Below are positions 17,758-25,619 of a DNA stretch of 64,000 bases, in pieces (position 1 is the stretch's first letter; every line of letters starts with the position of its first letter). The DNA comes from Gammaproteobacteria bacterium (GTDB taxonomy: Bacteria > Pseudomonadota > Gammaproteobacteria > Pseudomonadales > Azotimanducaceae): the NCBI GenBank assembly GCA_030425195.1, contig JAUIAV010000006.1:186001-250000 (forward strand), given 5' to 3'. The notes beneath the pieces are model-generated. The model saw only the letters and a program-made list of their open reading frames with translations. It was not told the DNA's origin and searched no databases. A program made the translations under genes and the position numbers.

Positions 17758-18579
17758 TCACTCCAGTGAATCGAAACGGCCTTCGGTGATGTCGTCACCG
17801 AACAGGGCCCGGGAAAAAGGTTCGTAATCGGGACCGCGGCGCAGATGATGGCCGCCGTCCACGGAAAGATTGACGCCTGTGATCCAGGACGACTCGGGGC
17901 CGGTGAGAAAACGCACGGCCCGGGCGATGTCCTCGACCACGCCGGTCCGCCGCAGGGGCATGCAATCGAGGTAATCCTCGAGCACCTCCTCGGTGCCGAA
18001 CAGACCCTGGGCGATGTCGGTATCCACGAGTCCCGGGCAGACACTGTTCACGCGGATGCCCGCCGTGCCGAGCTCGTCCGCCGCACCGCGCACGAGCATG
18101 TCGATGCCTGCCTTGCTCACGCCGTAGGCGTGCATGAAACGGTGAGTGCGCACGCCGGCAATGGAGGAGATGGCGCACATGGCCCCGCCGCCGGCCCGGC
18201 CGATGCATCTCGCCGCATGCTTGAACGTGTACATGCAGCCGTCCAGGTTGGTCGCGATCACGCTGCGCCAGCGTTCACTATCGGTGACTACCAGCGGCGC
18301 GATGTCCCCGGTGCCGGCATTCGCCACCGCAATGGTCAGCGGCTGGCGGTCGTTCGCCGCACGAACGGCTGCCTCGACCTCGGATTCCACCGCCACATCC
18401 GCCGCGTGCACGTCCACCTGCGCGCCTTCCGGAAATCCAGCTTTCGCGGTCGCGAGCTTTTCCTCATTGCGGCCCACCAGGGTGATCCGGGCCCCATCTG
18501 ATGCCAGTGCCATGGCACTGGCAAGCCCGATACCGCTGCCGCCGCCCGTCACCAGCGCGTGCTGTCCTTCCAGGCTCAT
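17758..18579 (-). CDS. SDR family oxidoreductase
   Basis: 273 residues from the ATG at 18579 (MSLEGQHALVTGG). 'TGGGSGIGLASA' cofactor motif, 'VANAGTGD', catalytic Ser in 'ISSIAG' and 'YGVSKAG' are all present; C-terminal 'SWITGVNLSVDGGHHLR' is typical of SDRs acting on hydroxysteroid-like or acyl substrates. 'LVGRNEEK' (Arg after strand 2) suggests NADP use, unlike its neighbour. Probably first gene of a three-gene run with the next SDR and the GPH carrier. Confidence 0.86.
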   Translation of the reverse strand: MSLEGQHALVTGGGSGIGLASAMALASDGARITLVGRNEEKLATAKAGFPEGAQVDVHAADVAVESEVEAAVRAANDRQPLTIAVANAGTGDIAPLVVTDSERWRSVIATNLDGCMYTFKHAARCIGRAGGGAMCAISSIAGVRTHRFMHAYGVSKAGIDMLVRGAADELGTAGIRVNSVCPGLVDTDIAQGLFGTEEVLEDYLDCMPLRRTGVVEDIARAVRFLTGPESSWITGVNLSVDGGHHLRRGPDYEPFSRALFGDDITEGRFDSLE

Positions 18580-18682
18580 GCCCGTTGTCGTCCTCTGCTT
18601 CCCCGAATGCGCCACTCTAGCAATTGCATTGACGCCTGGGCTACCTTTGTGACAACGCCGTCCCGACACCCGTTCCCTCGAC

Positions 18683-19726
18683 ATGCCCGAACCGCTCGAC
18701 GACCTGTCTGCTCGCCTCTGCCGCTATCTGGAGTCCGTCTGGGCGGCCAACGTCGGCTGCGAGCATGTGGAGCAGATCCCCGGCGGCGCATCCCGGGAGA
18801 CCTACCGGCTCAAGCTCAGGGTGGACGGCGAGAGCCGCGGCGTCATTCTGCGCCGGGATCCGCCCTCCAGCCTCATCGATACGGAGCGCTCTCTGGAGTA
18901 TCGGACTTACGAGGCGGCCTGGCGGGCCGGCATCCCGGTGCCCGAGCCCCTGCTCCTGGAGGAGGACGAAGCCGTGCTCGAGCGGCCTTTCTCCCTGATG
19001 GCGGAGGTGACCGGATGCGAGTCCGCCATCGCCAATCTGGCCCTGCCCCGGTACGAGTCCGTGCGGGCAACCATCGCGGAACGTAAATGGACGCTGCTCG
19101 GAGAGCTGGCCGCCCGGGACATCGACAAGCTGGGCGTGACTGCGTTCATGGAGGTACCCGAGCATGCCGCTGCCCGGGAGCTCGATTACTGGGCCGGCGT
19201 GATCCGCAAAGACGCACTCAGTCCGCAGCCGGTGGCCGAGGCCGCCATCCGCTGGCTCAGGCGCCATCTGCCCGGCCCCTCCGAGCGTCTGTGTCTGGTG
19301 CACGGCGACTACCGGTCGGGCAACTTCCTCTACAACAGCGCCGGCGAAATTCCCGCGCTGCTGGACTGGGAAATGGCGCACATCGGAGATCCGCTCGAAG
19401 ACCTGGCCTGGTCCCTGGACCCGCTGTGGGGCTGGCCGGAGAAGACGCTGGCGGGCGGACTCCTGCCGCGGTCCGAGGCCATCGCCCTGTGGGAGAAGGC
19501 CAGCGGCATCCGCGTCGACCGGAAGGCATTCCGCTGGTGGCAGGTATTCGCGTCACTCAAGGGGCTCGCCATCTGGATCTCGTCCAGCGAGGATTTCGCC
19601 AACGGCACCACCAAGGAACCGATTCTCGCCATTGCCGGCTGGATGATGACGGATCGGCAGAACCGGATTCTGGTGGATCGGCTGCGGCCGGACGACCCCA
19701 ATCAGTTGACGGAGGCACTGCTGTGA
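18683..19726 (+). CDS. Phosphotransferase family protein (ACAD10/APH-like kinase)
   Basis: 347 residues of the aminoglycoside-phosphotransferase/choline-kinase fold. N-terminal 'GGASRETYRLKL' is the nucleotide-binding loop; 'CLVHGDYRSGNFL' is the Brenner-like catalytic motif (HGDxxxxN) and 'ALLDWEMAHIGDPLEDLAW' the metal-binding Asp motif. This branch includes ACAD10, thought to phosphorylate 4-hydroxyacyl-CoAs before dehydration; that role is inferred. It starts 103 bases from the divergent SDR and overlaps the next gene as GTGA. Confidence 0.85.
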   Translation: MPEPLDDLSARLCRYLESVWAANVGCEHVEQIPGGASRETYRLKLRVDGESRGVILRRDPPSSLIDTERSLEYRTYEAAWRAGIPVPEPLLLEEDEAVLERPFSLMAEVTGCESAIANLALPRYESVRATIAERKWTLLGELAARDIDKLGVTAFMEVPEHAAARELDYWAGVIRKDALSPQPVAEAAIRWLRRHLPGPSERLCLVHGDYRSGNFLYNSAGEIPALLDWEMAHIGDPLEDLAWSLDPLWGWPEKTLAGGLLPRSEAIALWEKASGIRVDRKAFRWWQVFASLKGLAIWISSSEDFANGTTKEPILAIAGWMMTDRQNRILVDRLRPDDPNQLTEALL

Positions 19727-20139
19727 TCCCCCGTGCCAAAGAAGCGCTGAACGACCTGGCCGGCCGGCTCGGCATGCGGGTCATACCCGAGCTCGGCAAT
19801 CCCTACACGGTGGCGGATACCGGCCTGATCAGCCTGCTGATGACCATGCTGAGCACCGAGCTGGAATCAGGCGTCGAGCGACGCATGGCGGATGGTGAGG
19901 CTCTCAAGGCACTGTTCGAGACCGCCACGGAGGCTCCGGGTGCCGACGCCCGTGCCGCATTCGCCGACAGTCATCCCGACTCACTGGCCCTGACGGAGGT
20001 GACCGCCTGGCTGGACCGGGGCCTCGATCTCCTCATCGCGCTGCATGCCTGGGCGGAAGAAACCACCGATGCAGATCTGGATCGCCGGGTCTGGGCATTT
20101 CTCGCCGCACATACCGACCGGCACCGTTTCGACCTCTGA
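19723..20139 (+). CDS. Small protein coupled to the phosphotransferase (DUF6285-like?)
   Basis: 138 residues starting at a GTG that overlaps the phosphotransferase stop as GTGA, so the two are translationally coupled. It is all-helical in composition: 'RAKEALNDLAGRLGMRV', 'LISLLMTMLSTELESGVERRMADG', 'WLDRGLDLLIALHAWAEE'. Small helical proteins (DUF6285) are common partners of ACAD10-like kinases; whether this one belongs to that family I cannot tell. No catalytic motif is visible. Confidence 0.66.
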   Translation: MIPRAKEALNDLAGRLGMRVIPELGNPYTVADTGLISLLMTMLSTELESGVERRMADGEALKALFETATEAPGADARAAFADSHPDSLALTEVTAWLDRGLDLLIALHAWAEETTDADLDRRVWAFLAAHTDRHRFDL

Positions 20140-20141
20140 CC

Positions 20142-20456
20142 TCAGACCGCTGCGGCCGCCCGGCCCGACGGCGTCACTTTATAGAGATACGCCGGCAGTG
20201 CGCAGGACAGCCCGATGGTGAGATTGAGCACGATGAACGGCCAGGGCGCCGGTCCGTCGTCGCGGCTGAAGAGATAAACCCAGAATACGAGCGACGAGAT
20301 CAGCAGATCGGCGGTGAATCCGGCCACGGCCCCGTTCAGGAAGAGCGCACTCACGAATGCCGGCAGATCCAGACCTGCTGCCGCAAAGAACTGAAAGAAG
20401 AAGAGATAGGGCACCACCGCGCCGACGATGGCCAGGATCAGATAGACGTTTTTCAT
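20142..20456 (-). CDS. DUF2834 domain-containing membrane protein
   Basis: 104 residues from MKNVYLIL. Three hydrophobic segments: 'YLILAIVGAVVPYLFFFQFF', the 'AVAGFTADLLISSLVFWVYLF' region and 'FIVLNLTIGLSCALPAYLY'. 'FTADLLISSLVFWVY' and 'PLYLY'-like ending are typical of DUF2834. Inner membrane, function unknown. It is divergent from the MmyB-like regulator, and a clear inverted repeat lies between them, so it may be a target of that regulator. Confidence 0.8.
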   Translation of the reverse strand: MKNVYLILAIVGAVVPYLFFFQFFAAAGLDLPAFVSALFLNGAVAGFTADLLISSLVFWVYLFSRDDGPAPWPFIVLNLTIGLSCALPAYLYKVTPSGRAAAAV

Positions 20457-20500
20457 GAGAGTCTCCGGCTGAGGCATACCCGTGCACCCTAGACCGCCCG

Positions 20501-20530
20501 GGTAATCCGGCCAATTACCTCAAAGGTAAT
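20501..20530. promoter_or_regulatory. Operator candidate for the MmyB-like regulator
   Basis: ATTACCT-CAA-AGGTAAT (20514-20530) is a perfect 7-base inverted repeat. A third half-site GGTAAT (20501-20506) faces the first, so the half-site occurs three times within 30 bases, in alternating orientation. It sits 55 bases before the regulator start and 45 bases before the divergent DUF2834 start, as expected for autoregulation. Confidence 0.6.
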
Positions 20531-20584
20531 GGTCTCACCGCCACAGCAGACTACACTGTGCCCATCACCCGGAAGGACAGCACC

Positions 20585-21427
20585 GTGAGCGAAGCCACAC
20601 TGACCAGAGACACACCCATCGTGGATTTCGGCGCTCTGCTCAAGGACTGGCGGGCGCACCGCCGGGTGAGTCAGCTCGATCTGTCCTCGCTTTCGGGCAT
20701 TTCCCAGCGGCACATCAGCTTTCTCGAAACCGGCCGCTCCCGGCCGAGCCGGGCCATGGTCCTGGCGCTGGCCGACTCCCTGGACGTGCCGCTCAGGGAG
20801 CAGAACGCGCTGCTGCAGAGCGCCGGCTTCGCACCGGCCTGGTCCGAGAGCCCGCTGGACAGCCGGGGTTCCGAGCTGTTCCAGGCAGCGCTCGAAGCCA
20901 CCCTCGCCCATCACGAGCCCTACCCGGCGATGGTGCTGGACGGCCGCTGGAACCTGGTGATGGCGAACGAAGGCGCGCTCCGCTTTTTCGGGCAGTTCGT
21001 GGACGTGTTCGAGGCGCTGACCGCCATCGGCTCTCCCTCGGAGTTTCAGGTGGTGAGGCTCTGCCTCCGGGAGGAAGGCCTGAAACCCTTCATCGACAAC
21101 TGGGAGGCCCTGGTCTTCAGCTTCCTCGCCAGGGCCCGCCGGTCCCTCCTGCTGAACCCGAGGGATCCGTACCTGCCCGGGCTGATTCGGGAAATCACCC
21201 GGCACCCGGATGCACCGGACGAGTGGCGCCAGCCGGACTGGACCTCGTCACCGGAACCGGCACTCGCCATGAGCATGCGCAAGGGAGAACGCGTGTACCG
21301 TTTCTTCACCATGCTGGCACACTTCGGCTCGGCCCAGAGCGTGACCCTGGAGGAGCTTTCCGTGGAGACCTTCTACCCCGCGGACGAGGCTACCCGGGCG
21401 CATCTGGAAGCGCTGGCCCACACCTGA
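20585..21427 (+). CDS. XRE-family regulator with MmyB-like ligand-binding domain
   Basis: 280 residues from a GTG at 20585 with AAGGA upstream (GTG at 20558 also open). The HTH_3 domain spans about residues 15-70 ('LLKDWRAHRRVSQLDLSSLSGISQRHISFLETGRSRPS'). The C-terminal MmyB-like PAS-type domain shows 'YPAMVLDGRWNLVMAN', 'REITRHPDAP' and 'FYPADEATR'. Members in proteobacteria often control a nearby oxidoreductase and may bind a fatty-acid-like ligand (family knowledge, not seen here). Confidence 0.85.
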   Translation: MSEATLTRDTPIVDFGALLKDWRAHRRVSQLDLSSLSGISQRHISFLETGRSRPSRAMVLALADSLDVPLREQNALLQSAGFAPAWSESPLDSRGSELFQAALEATLAHHEPYPAMVLDGRWNLVMANEGALRFFGQFVDVFEALTAIGSPSEFQVVRLCLREEGLKPFIDNWEALVFSFLARARRSLLLNPRDPYLPGLIREITRHPDAPDEWRQPDWTSSPEPALAMSMRKGERVYRFFTMLAHFGSAQSVTLEELSVETFYPADEATRAHLEALAHT

Positions 21428-21457
21428 TCACACCCCGGGACCGGGCGCAGTTCGACC

Positions 21458-21485
21458 TTGCCTTCCAAAAAGCGCCTTGTACAAT
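21458..21485 (+). promoter_or_regulatory. tRNA-Lys promoter
   Basis: TTGCCT and TACAAT with 16 bases between them end 50 bases before the tRNA. The bases after the -10 box are GC-rich (GCGCTC region), as in stable-RNA promoters under stringent control. Confidence 0.6.
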
Positions 21486-21535
21486 ACGCGCTCTTTTTTC
21501 CGGGAACCCTCAGAACGGGTCCGGATAACCAGACA

Positions 21536-21611
21536 GGGTCGTTAGCTCAGTTGGTAGAGCACCGGGCTTTTAACCCGTTGGTCCTGGGTTCGAGCCCCAG
21601 ACGACCCACCA
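21536..21611 (+). tRNA. tRNA-Lys (anticodon UUU), CCA encoded
   Basis: 76 bases: acceptor arms GGGTCGT and ACGACCC pair perfectly; D-loop TAGCTCAGTTGGTAGAGC; anticodon stem CCGGG/CCCG-type with loop CTTTTAA giving anticodon TTT; T-arm CTGGGTTCGAGCCCCAG; discriminator A and encoded CCA at the 3' end. In Pseudomonas a tRNA-Lys lies beside queC in the same neighbourhood, which fits the position here. Confidence 0.97.
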
Positions 21612-21639
21612 TCCTTCCCGATCGTCCCACCCGGCCGGG

Positions 21640-22986
21640 CTATGTCTCCGGCAGCCAGGCCCCATGGAAACCCGCCGGGATACGCCGGGGCAGGTGAACG
21701 GTTGCCACCGCTTCTCCGTCCACGGCCTGAGCGTCGAGAATCACCAGATCGCTGGTATCGGTCCGGGCACGGTAGGCGCAGAACAGCAGCCAGCCACCGT
21801 CCTCGGCGTTGGACCGGGCAGGATCCGGTACGAATACGGGCTCGCTGTTCTGGTCATCGACGGGCGGCTCGTGCGCCGTAACGAAGCCGGTTTCCACATC
21901 CACCTTCACGATCCCGCGCATTTCCCGGTCTGTCGGCTGCAGCACGCCGTAAACGTAGCGATGACGGCGGCCGGTCCGGTTCTCGTTGATCCGCGGCATC
22001 TCCATGTCCTGTTCGGACAGCGGCCGCTCACCGACCCGTCCGGTCCTGAGATCGATGTCGTAACGCCAGAGACGACCCAGCGGATTGGGCTCGAAACCGC
22101 TCGACGCGGCATCGAGGCGCAGAAAGCTGTCGTACCGGATGGCATCGAGCACGATACGGTCCTCTCCGTCCTCGTAAGCATTGGCGACGTGCTGGATGAA
22201 ACCCGGCTCGATGGCAAACCAGCGCACGACGCCGCCGGACCTCGGAATCACGCCGAGGCGTGCCGTGCGTTCCTCGAACCAGCGAATGGGAATACGCAGG
22301 CCCTTCTCGAACAGCGACAGGTCATAGGCGACATTGCCGTCCAGCAGAAGGCTGTGGCGCCCGGTGATGGCACAGTCGTGCATCATGGCCGGACCCGGCA
22401 GATCGATGACCTGCTCCACCGTCACCCGCCCTCCGGCGTCCGAAACCCCGTAGACCAGGCAGGGCTCCGCCCAGCTGCTGCGGAACCAGATCAGCTCACC
22501 CGTTTCCGGATCCAGCTTGGGGTGCGCGGTGATCCCGGCTTCCAGTCCTGCGGGTACCGGACCGGTATCGAGGCCGGGCAGCAGCTCGACCGGGGGACCG
22601 CCTTCGGCAAGCGCCAGATCCCGACCGGCATGGCGGATCACGTTCACGTTCGGATTGGTCTCAGGACGGGTGGCCGCATCGGCCGCGTCGAAATGCCCCG
22701 CCCACTGCCGGGTGCGGACCCAGCGATTGGCATATTCCAGCGCGTTACCCTGCTCGAGCCGGATCCCGTGCACCATGGCCGCCTCCGGCCACCAGTCCAG
22801 CATGCCGGAACCGGAGAAGGCGCCGGAGTACGGATTCGGACCATTGCGTACCAGAGTACCCGTCAGCCCTTCCGGCAGAATCCCGGTCACAGGCAGCTGC
22901 CGGACGTTCACTTCATCGGCAACGGGGGCCAGCGCACCGGCGTTCAGATCGAGCAGGCCCTCCCCGCCCGGACGGACGCCGGTCAT
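21640..22986 (-). CDS. Carotenoid oxygenase (RPE65/CCD) family protein
   Basis: 448 residues from the ATG at 22986, which shares one base with the MarR stop (TGATG). The four Fe(II)-binding histidines are all seen in family context: 'AHPKLDPETGEL', 'MMHDCAITGRH', 'IQHVANAYEDG' and 'FHGAWLPE' at the very end. 'LVRNGPNPYSGAF' opens the beta-propeller. The enzyme should cleave a carotenoid, apocarotenoid or stilbene-like double bond with O2. Coupling to a MarR regulator suggests that an aromatic or isoprenoid inducer controls it. The open frame upstream of 22986 belongs to the MarR gene's shadow. Confidence 0.87.
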   Translation of the reverse strand: MTGVRPGGEGLLDLNAGALAPVADEVNVRQLPVTGILPEGLTGTLVRNGPNPYSGAFSGSGMLDWWPEAAMVHGIRLEQGNALEYANRWVRTRQWAGHFDAADAATRPETNPNVNVIRHAGRDLALAEGGPPVELLPGLDTGPVPAGLEAGITAHPKLDPETGELIWFRSSWAEPCLVYGVSDAGGRVTVEQVIDLPGPAMMHDCAITGRHSLLLDGNVAYDLSLFEKGLRIPIRWFEERTARLGVIPRSGGVVRWFAIEPGFIQHVANAYEDGEDRIVLDAIRYDSFLRLDAASSGFEPNPLGRLWRYDIDLRTGRVGERPLSEQDMEMPRINENRTGRRHRYVYGVLQPTDREMRGIVKVDVETGFVTAHEPPVDDQNSEPVFVPDPARSNAEDGGWLLFCAYRARTDTSDLVILDAQAVDGEAVATVHLPRRIPAGFHGAWLPET

Positions 22987-23435
22987 CAGACCCGTTCCCC
23001 GACCTGGCGCAGAAAGGCATCCAGATTCTGTGCACAGAGCGCATCCATCGGCAGACTGAGCAGCACGTCTCGGGCAATGCCTTCGGCATCCGCCAGCAGC
23101 TCCCGGCCACCGGTGGTCAGGCACGCAAGGCTCTTCCTGGCATCCCGTTCGCTCTTGAGCGTCTCGACCAGGCCGAGTTTCTCCATGGGTTTCAGTGCCC
23201 GGGTGACGGCGGACGGCGTCAGACCCACTGCCTGAGCGAGCTCCACGCGCATGGCCCGGGCATCCGGGCGGGCGGCAAGCTCCCGGAGCAGACGGTATTC
23301 GCTGAAGCTGATGCCCCGGACAGCGGACAGCGCCCGGTCCAGGCGTCGCTCCAGATAGCCGGCCGCGTTCACCAGGTCGAACGCCAGGGCTTTCCGGGCG
23401 TCGACGTCGTTGGAATCGTGTTCGAAGGTGTTCAT
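22986..23435 (-). CDS. MarR family transcriptional regulator
   Basis: 149 residues. 'ISFSEYRLLRELAARPDARAM' precedes the winged helix, with recognition helix 'LTPSAVTRALKPMEKLGLVE' (near residue 75-95) and wing 'ERDARKSLACLTTGGRELL'. It is probably a dimeric repressor responding to a small ligand, controlling the coupled carotenoid oxygenase and itself. It is followed on the same strand by that gene with a one-base overlap. Confidence 0.88.
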   Translation of the reverse strand: MNTFEHDSNDVDARKALAFDLVNAAGYLERRLDRALSAVRGISFSEYRLLRELAARPDARAMRVELAQAVGLTPSAVTRALKPMEKLGLVETLKSERDARKSLACLTTGGRELLADAEGIARDVLLSLPMDALCAQNLDAFLRQVGERV

Positions 23436-23466
23436 GCGTGAATATTACTTGATTACTCACGCTTTA
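23436..23466. promoter_or_regulatory. Dyad upstream of marR, candidate MarR operator
   Basis: GCGTGA and TCACGC arms enclose 15 AT-rich bases (ATATTACTTGATTAC), immediately before the marR start codon. AT-rich dyads in this position are usual for autoregulated MarR repressors. No clean -35/-10 pair is obvious. Confidence 0.35.
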
Positions 23467-23499
23467 GTCACGTTTTATTTCGCAGTCTGGGCGGAGCCA

Positions 23500-23527
23500 T
23501 CAGCCCGGGCAGTGCTGCCCGGGCTGA
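23500..23527 (-). terminator. Strong stem-loop after the peroxiredoxin gene
   Basis: Thirteen-base perfect arms (TCAGCCCGGGCAG and its complement) with a 2-base loop begin 10 bases beyond the stop of the peroxiredoxin-glutaredoxin gene. There is no U-run, so termination may need Rho or the hairpin may protect the mRNA end. Confidence 0.5.
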
Positions 23528-23537
23528 CGATCGGGCT

Positions 23538-24296
23538 TCAGGCGGCCTCGGAGGTGCGCGCCTTGAGCCAGACTTCCAGCTCGTCGGCGCTGCCGACGTG
23601 CTCGCCATTCACGAAGACCTGAGGCAGGCTCGTCCGGCCGCTTACCGCCCTGAGCGTGCGGTCGCTGAAGTCCCGGTTCAGCACCGGAGCGTCGAAGGTG
23701 ATGCCGGCTGCATCCAGTGCCTGCTTGGCCCGGGTGCAGTGCGGGCAACCGTTCCTGGTGAACACCGTCACATCCAGAACGCCGGGTGCGTTGGGCGCCA
23801 GGTATCCGAGCATGGTGTCGGCATCGGAGACCTCGAAGGGGTCCCCTTCAACTTCCGGCTCGATGAACATCTTCTCGATCACACCGTCCCGCACCAGCAT
23901 GGAGTACCGCCAGGAGCGACGGCCGAAACCCAGATCGTCCTTCTCGACCAGCATCCCCATGCCTTCCGTGAACTCGCCGTTGCCGTCCGGCAGGAAGGTG
24001 AGGTTCCAGGCCTGCTGACTCTCCTGCCATTCGTTCATCACGAAGGTGTCGTTCACCGACACGCAGACGATTTCGTCCACGCCCTGGGCCCTGAATGCAT
24101 CCGCCAGCTGGTTGTAGCGCGGCACGTGGGACGAAGAACAGGTGGGCGTGAATGCCCCCGGCAGCGAGAAGACCACCACGGTCCGTCCCGCAAAGATGTC
24201 GTCAGACGTCACGTCCTGCCAGTCATCGCCCTTGCGAACGCGGAAGCGCACGCCGGGTACCTTCTGTCCTTCTCTGTTTTCCATTTTGGTTTCCAT
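23538..24296 (-). CDS. Peroxiredoxin-glutaredoxin hybrid (Prx5-Grx)
   Basis: 252 residues. The Prx5 domain has '[13 protein letters not shown]' with the peroxidatic Cys at residue 53; the C-terminal glutaredoxin domain has '[12 protein letters not shown]' (CPHC) and '[21 protein letters not shown]' (glutathione-binding loop). Such hybrids reduce peroxides directly with glutathione. The ATG at 24296 lies 7 bases after AAGGAG; a TTG six bases upstream is open but badly spaced. Its neighbour upstream on the same strand is dps, forming a peroxide-defence pair. Confidence 0.92.
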   Translation of the reverse strand: METKMENREGQKVPGVRFRVRKGDDWQDVTSDDIFAGRTVVVFSLPGAFTPTCSSSHVPRYNQLADAFRAQGVDEIVCVSVNDTFVMNEWQESQQAWNLTFLPDGNGEFTEGMGMLVEKDDLGFGRRSWRYSMLVRDGVIEKMFIEPEVEGDPFEVSDADTMLGYLAPNAPGVLDVTVFTRNGCPHCTRAKQALDAAGITFDAPVLNRDFSDRTLRAVSGRTSLPQVFVNGEHVGSADELEVWLKARTSEAA

Positions 24297-24325
24297 TTTC
24301 AATCTCCTTGGTTGTCCTGTAGGGA

Positions 24326-24802
24326 TCAGGCTGCTTTCTCTAGCAGGCTGCGCAGCATCCAGGCGTTCTTCTCGTGCACCTGCATGCGCTGGGTGAGCAG
24401 ATCCGCCGTGGGCTCGTCTCCCGCCCGACCGGCAATCTCGATCACCTGCCGGGCCGTTCGCACCACCGCCTCCTGGCCTGCCACCAGCCGAGCGACCATC
24501 TCGTTCGCACCCGGCTCGTCTGCGTCCTCCTCGATCACCGACAGCTTCGCGAACTCCGTATAAGAGCCCGGCGCCCGGTGTCCGAGTGCCCGGATCCGCT
24601 CGGCGATCTCGTCCACCGCCAGAGCCAGCTCCGTGTAATGTGTCTCGAACAGGGTGTGCAGGGTCGTGAACTGCGGGCCCGTCACGTTCCAGTGGTAGTT
24701 GTGGGTCTTCAGGTACAGCGTGTAGCTGTCCGCGAGCAGCCGGGAGAGGCCATCGGCGATGGCTTTCCGATCCGCGTCGTCGATACCGATATTGATTTCC
24801 AT
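24326..24802 (-). CDS. dps: Dps family ferroxidase/DNA-protection protein
   Basis: 158 residues from MEINIGI with GAGGA upstream. '[41 protein letters not shown]' contains the family ferroxidase ligands (His, His, Asp, Glu). The length is normal. Members form dodecamers that oxidise and store iron using peroxide. It is 29 bases upstream of the Prx-Grx gene and probably transcribed with it. Confidence 0.9.
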   Translation of the reverse strand: MEINIGIDDADRKAIADGLSRLLADSYTLYLKTHNYHWNVTGPQFTTLHTLFETHYTELALAVDEIAERIRALGHRAPGSYTEFAKLSVIEEDADEPGANEMVARLVAGQEAVVRTARQVIEIAGRAGDEPTADLLTQRMQVHEKNAWMLRSLLEKAA

Positions 24803-24858
24803 GTCCTGTTCCTCGGTGTCTGTTCCAGTTCGGGGACCAAGATACCGGGCACAGAACA

Positions 24859-24880
24859 ATAGATGAAATCGATTATTTCA
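24859..24880. promoter_or_regulatory. AT-rich dyad upstream of dps
   Basis: ATAG at 24859 followed by TGAAAT-CGATT-ATTTCA (24864-24880), a 6-base inverted repeat, lies about 60-80 bases before the dps start. The spacing of ATAG and the following CGAT and ATGG tetrads partly recalls an OxyR site, but the fourth tetrad does not match. A peroxide-responsive site is plausible from the two downstream genes. Confidence 0.3.
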
Positions 24881-24941
24881 ATGGTTTCGATAGCTTATGG
24901 GAATCGCTTGCGATGCCCGGCAGGCAGGCGTTCGAGACGCT

Positions 24942-25619
24942 TCAGCGGTAGCGGGTGGGATCGGCAACCCCGGCGGCTTCGAACCCGGCCCGGCGCAGGC
25001 GGCAGCTGTCGCAGACTCCGCAGGCCCGGCCCGCCTCGTCGGCCTGATAGCAGGACACGGTCTGACCGTAGTCCACGCCGAGTTCGAGTCCGAGCCGGAT
25101 GATCTCGGCCTTGGTCAGATCAATGAGCGGTGTGTGCACGCTGAAGGCACCACCTTCCACACCGGCCCGGGTAGCCAGATTGGCCAGACGCTCGAAAGCC
25201 CGGATGAATTCCGGCCGGCAGTCCGGGTAGCCCGAGTAATCCACGGCGTTGACGCCGATGAAGAGATCGGTGGCGCCGAGCACCTCCGCCCAGGCCAGCG
25301 CCAGCGACAGAAAGACAGTATTGCGGGCGGGGACGTAGGTCACCGGGATCTCGTCCGGCACCACGCCGGTCTCAGGCACCGCGATCGCTTCATCGGTGAG
25401 CGCGGAGCCACCGAAAGCCGAGAGATCGATGGGTATCACCCGGTGCTCGATGGCACCCAGTGACGCTGCCACCTTCGCAGCGGCCTGGAGTTCGGCCCGA
25501 TGCCGTTGCCCGTAGTCGAAGGAGATCGCATGACAGTCGAAGTCCGATCGTCGGGCGGAAGCCAGCACGGTCGCGGAATCGAGTCCGCCGGAAACGAGAA
25601 CGACGGCCGGCGTGCTCAT
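24942..25619 (-). CDS. queC: 7-cyano-7-deazaguanine synthase QueC
   Basis: 225 residues. '[14 protein letters not shown]' is the PP-loop (SGGxDS) near residue 9, '[11 protein letters not shown]' follows, '[18 protein letters not shown]' and the zinc-binding 'CGVCDSC' near the C-terminus are diagnostic. It converts 7-carboxy-7-deazaguanine to preQ0 with ATP and ammonia in queuosine synthesis. Last gene of the long minus-strand operon; its start overlaps queE as ATGA. Confidence 0.96.
   Translation of the reverse strand: MSTPAVVLVSGGLDSATVLASARRSDFDCHAISFDYGQRHRAELQAAAKVAASLGAIEHRVIPIDLSAFGGSALTDEAIAVPETGVVPDEIPVTYVPARNTVFLSLALAWAEVLGATDLFIGVNAVDYSGYPDCRPEFIRAFERLANLATRAGVEGGAFSVHTPLIDLTKAEIIRLGLELGVDYGQTVSCYQADEAGRACGVCDSCRLRRAGFEAAGVADPTRYR

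Noticed and set aside
22987-23460. N-terminal extension of the carotenoid oxygenase frame across the MarR gene
   Set aside because: The extension has no domain-like sequence and covers the MarR gene in another frame; the family N-terminus starts after the ATG at 22986.
24859-24900. Complete OxyR binding site before dps
   Set aside because: Only the first tetrad matches fully and the fourth not at all, so it is listed only as a dyad of low confidence.
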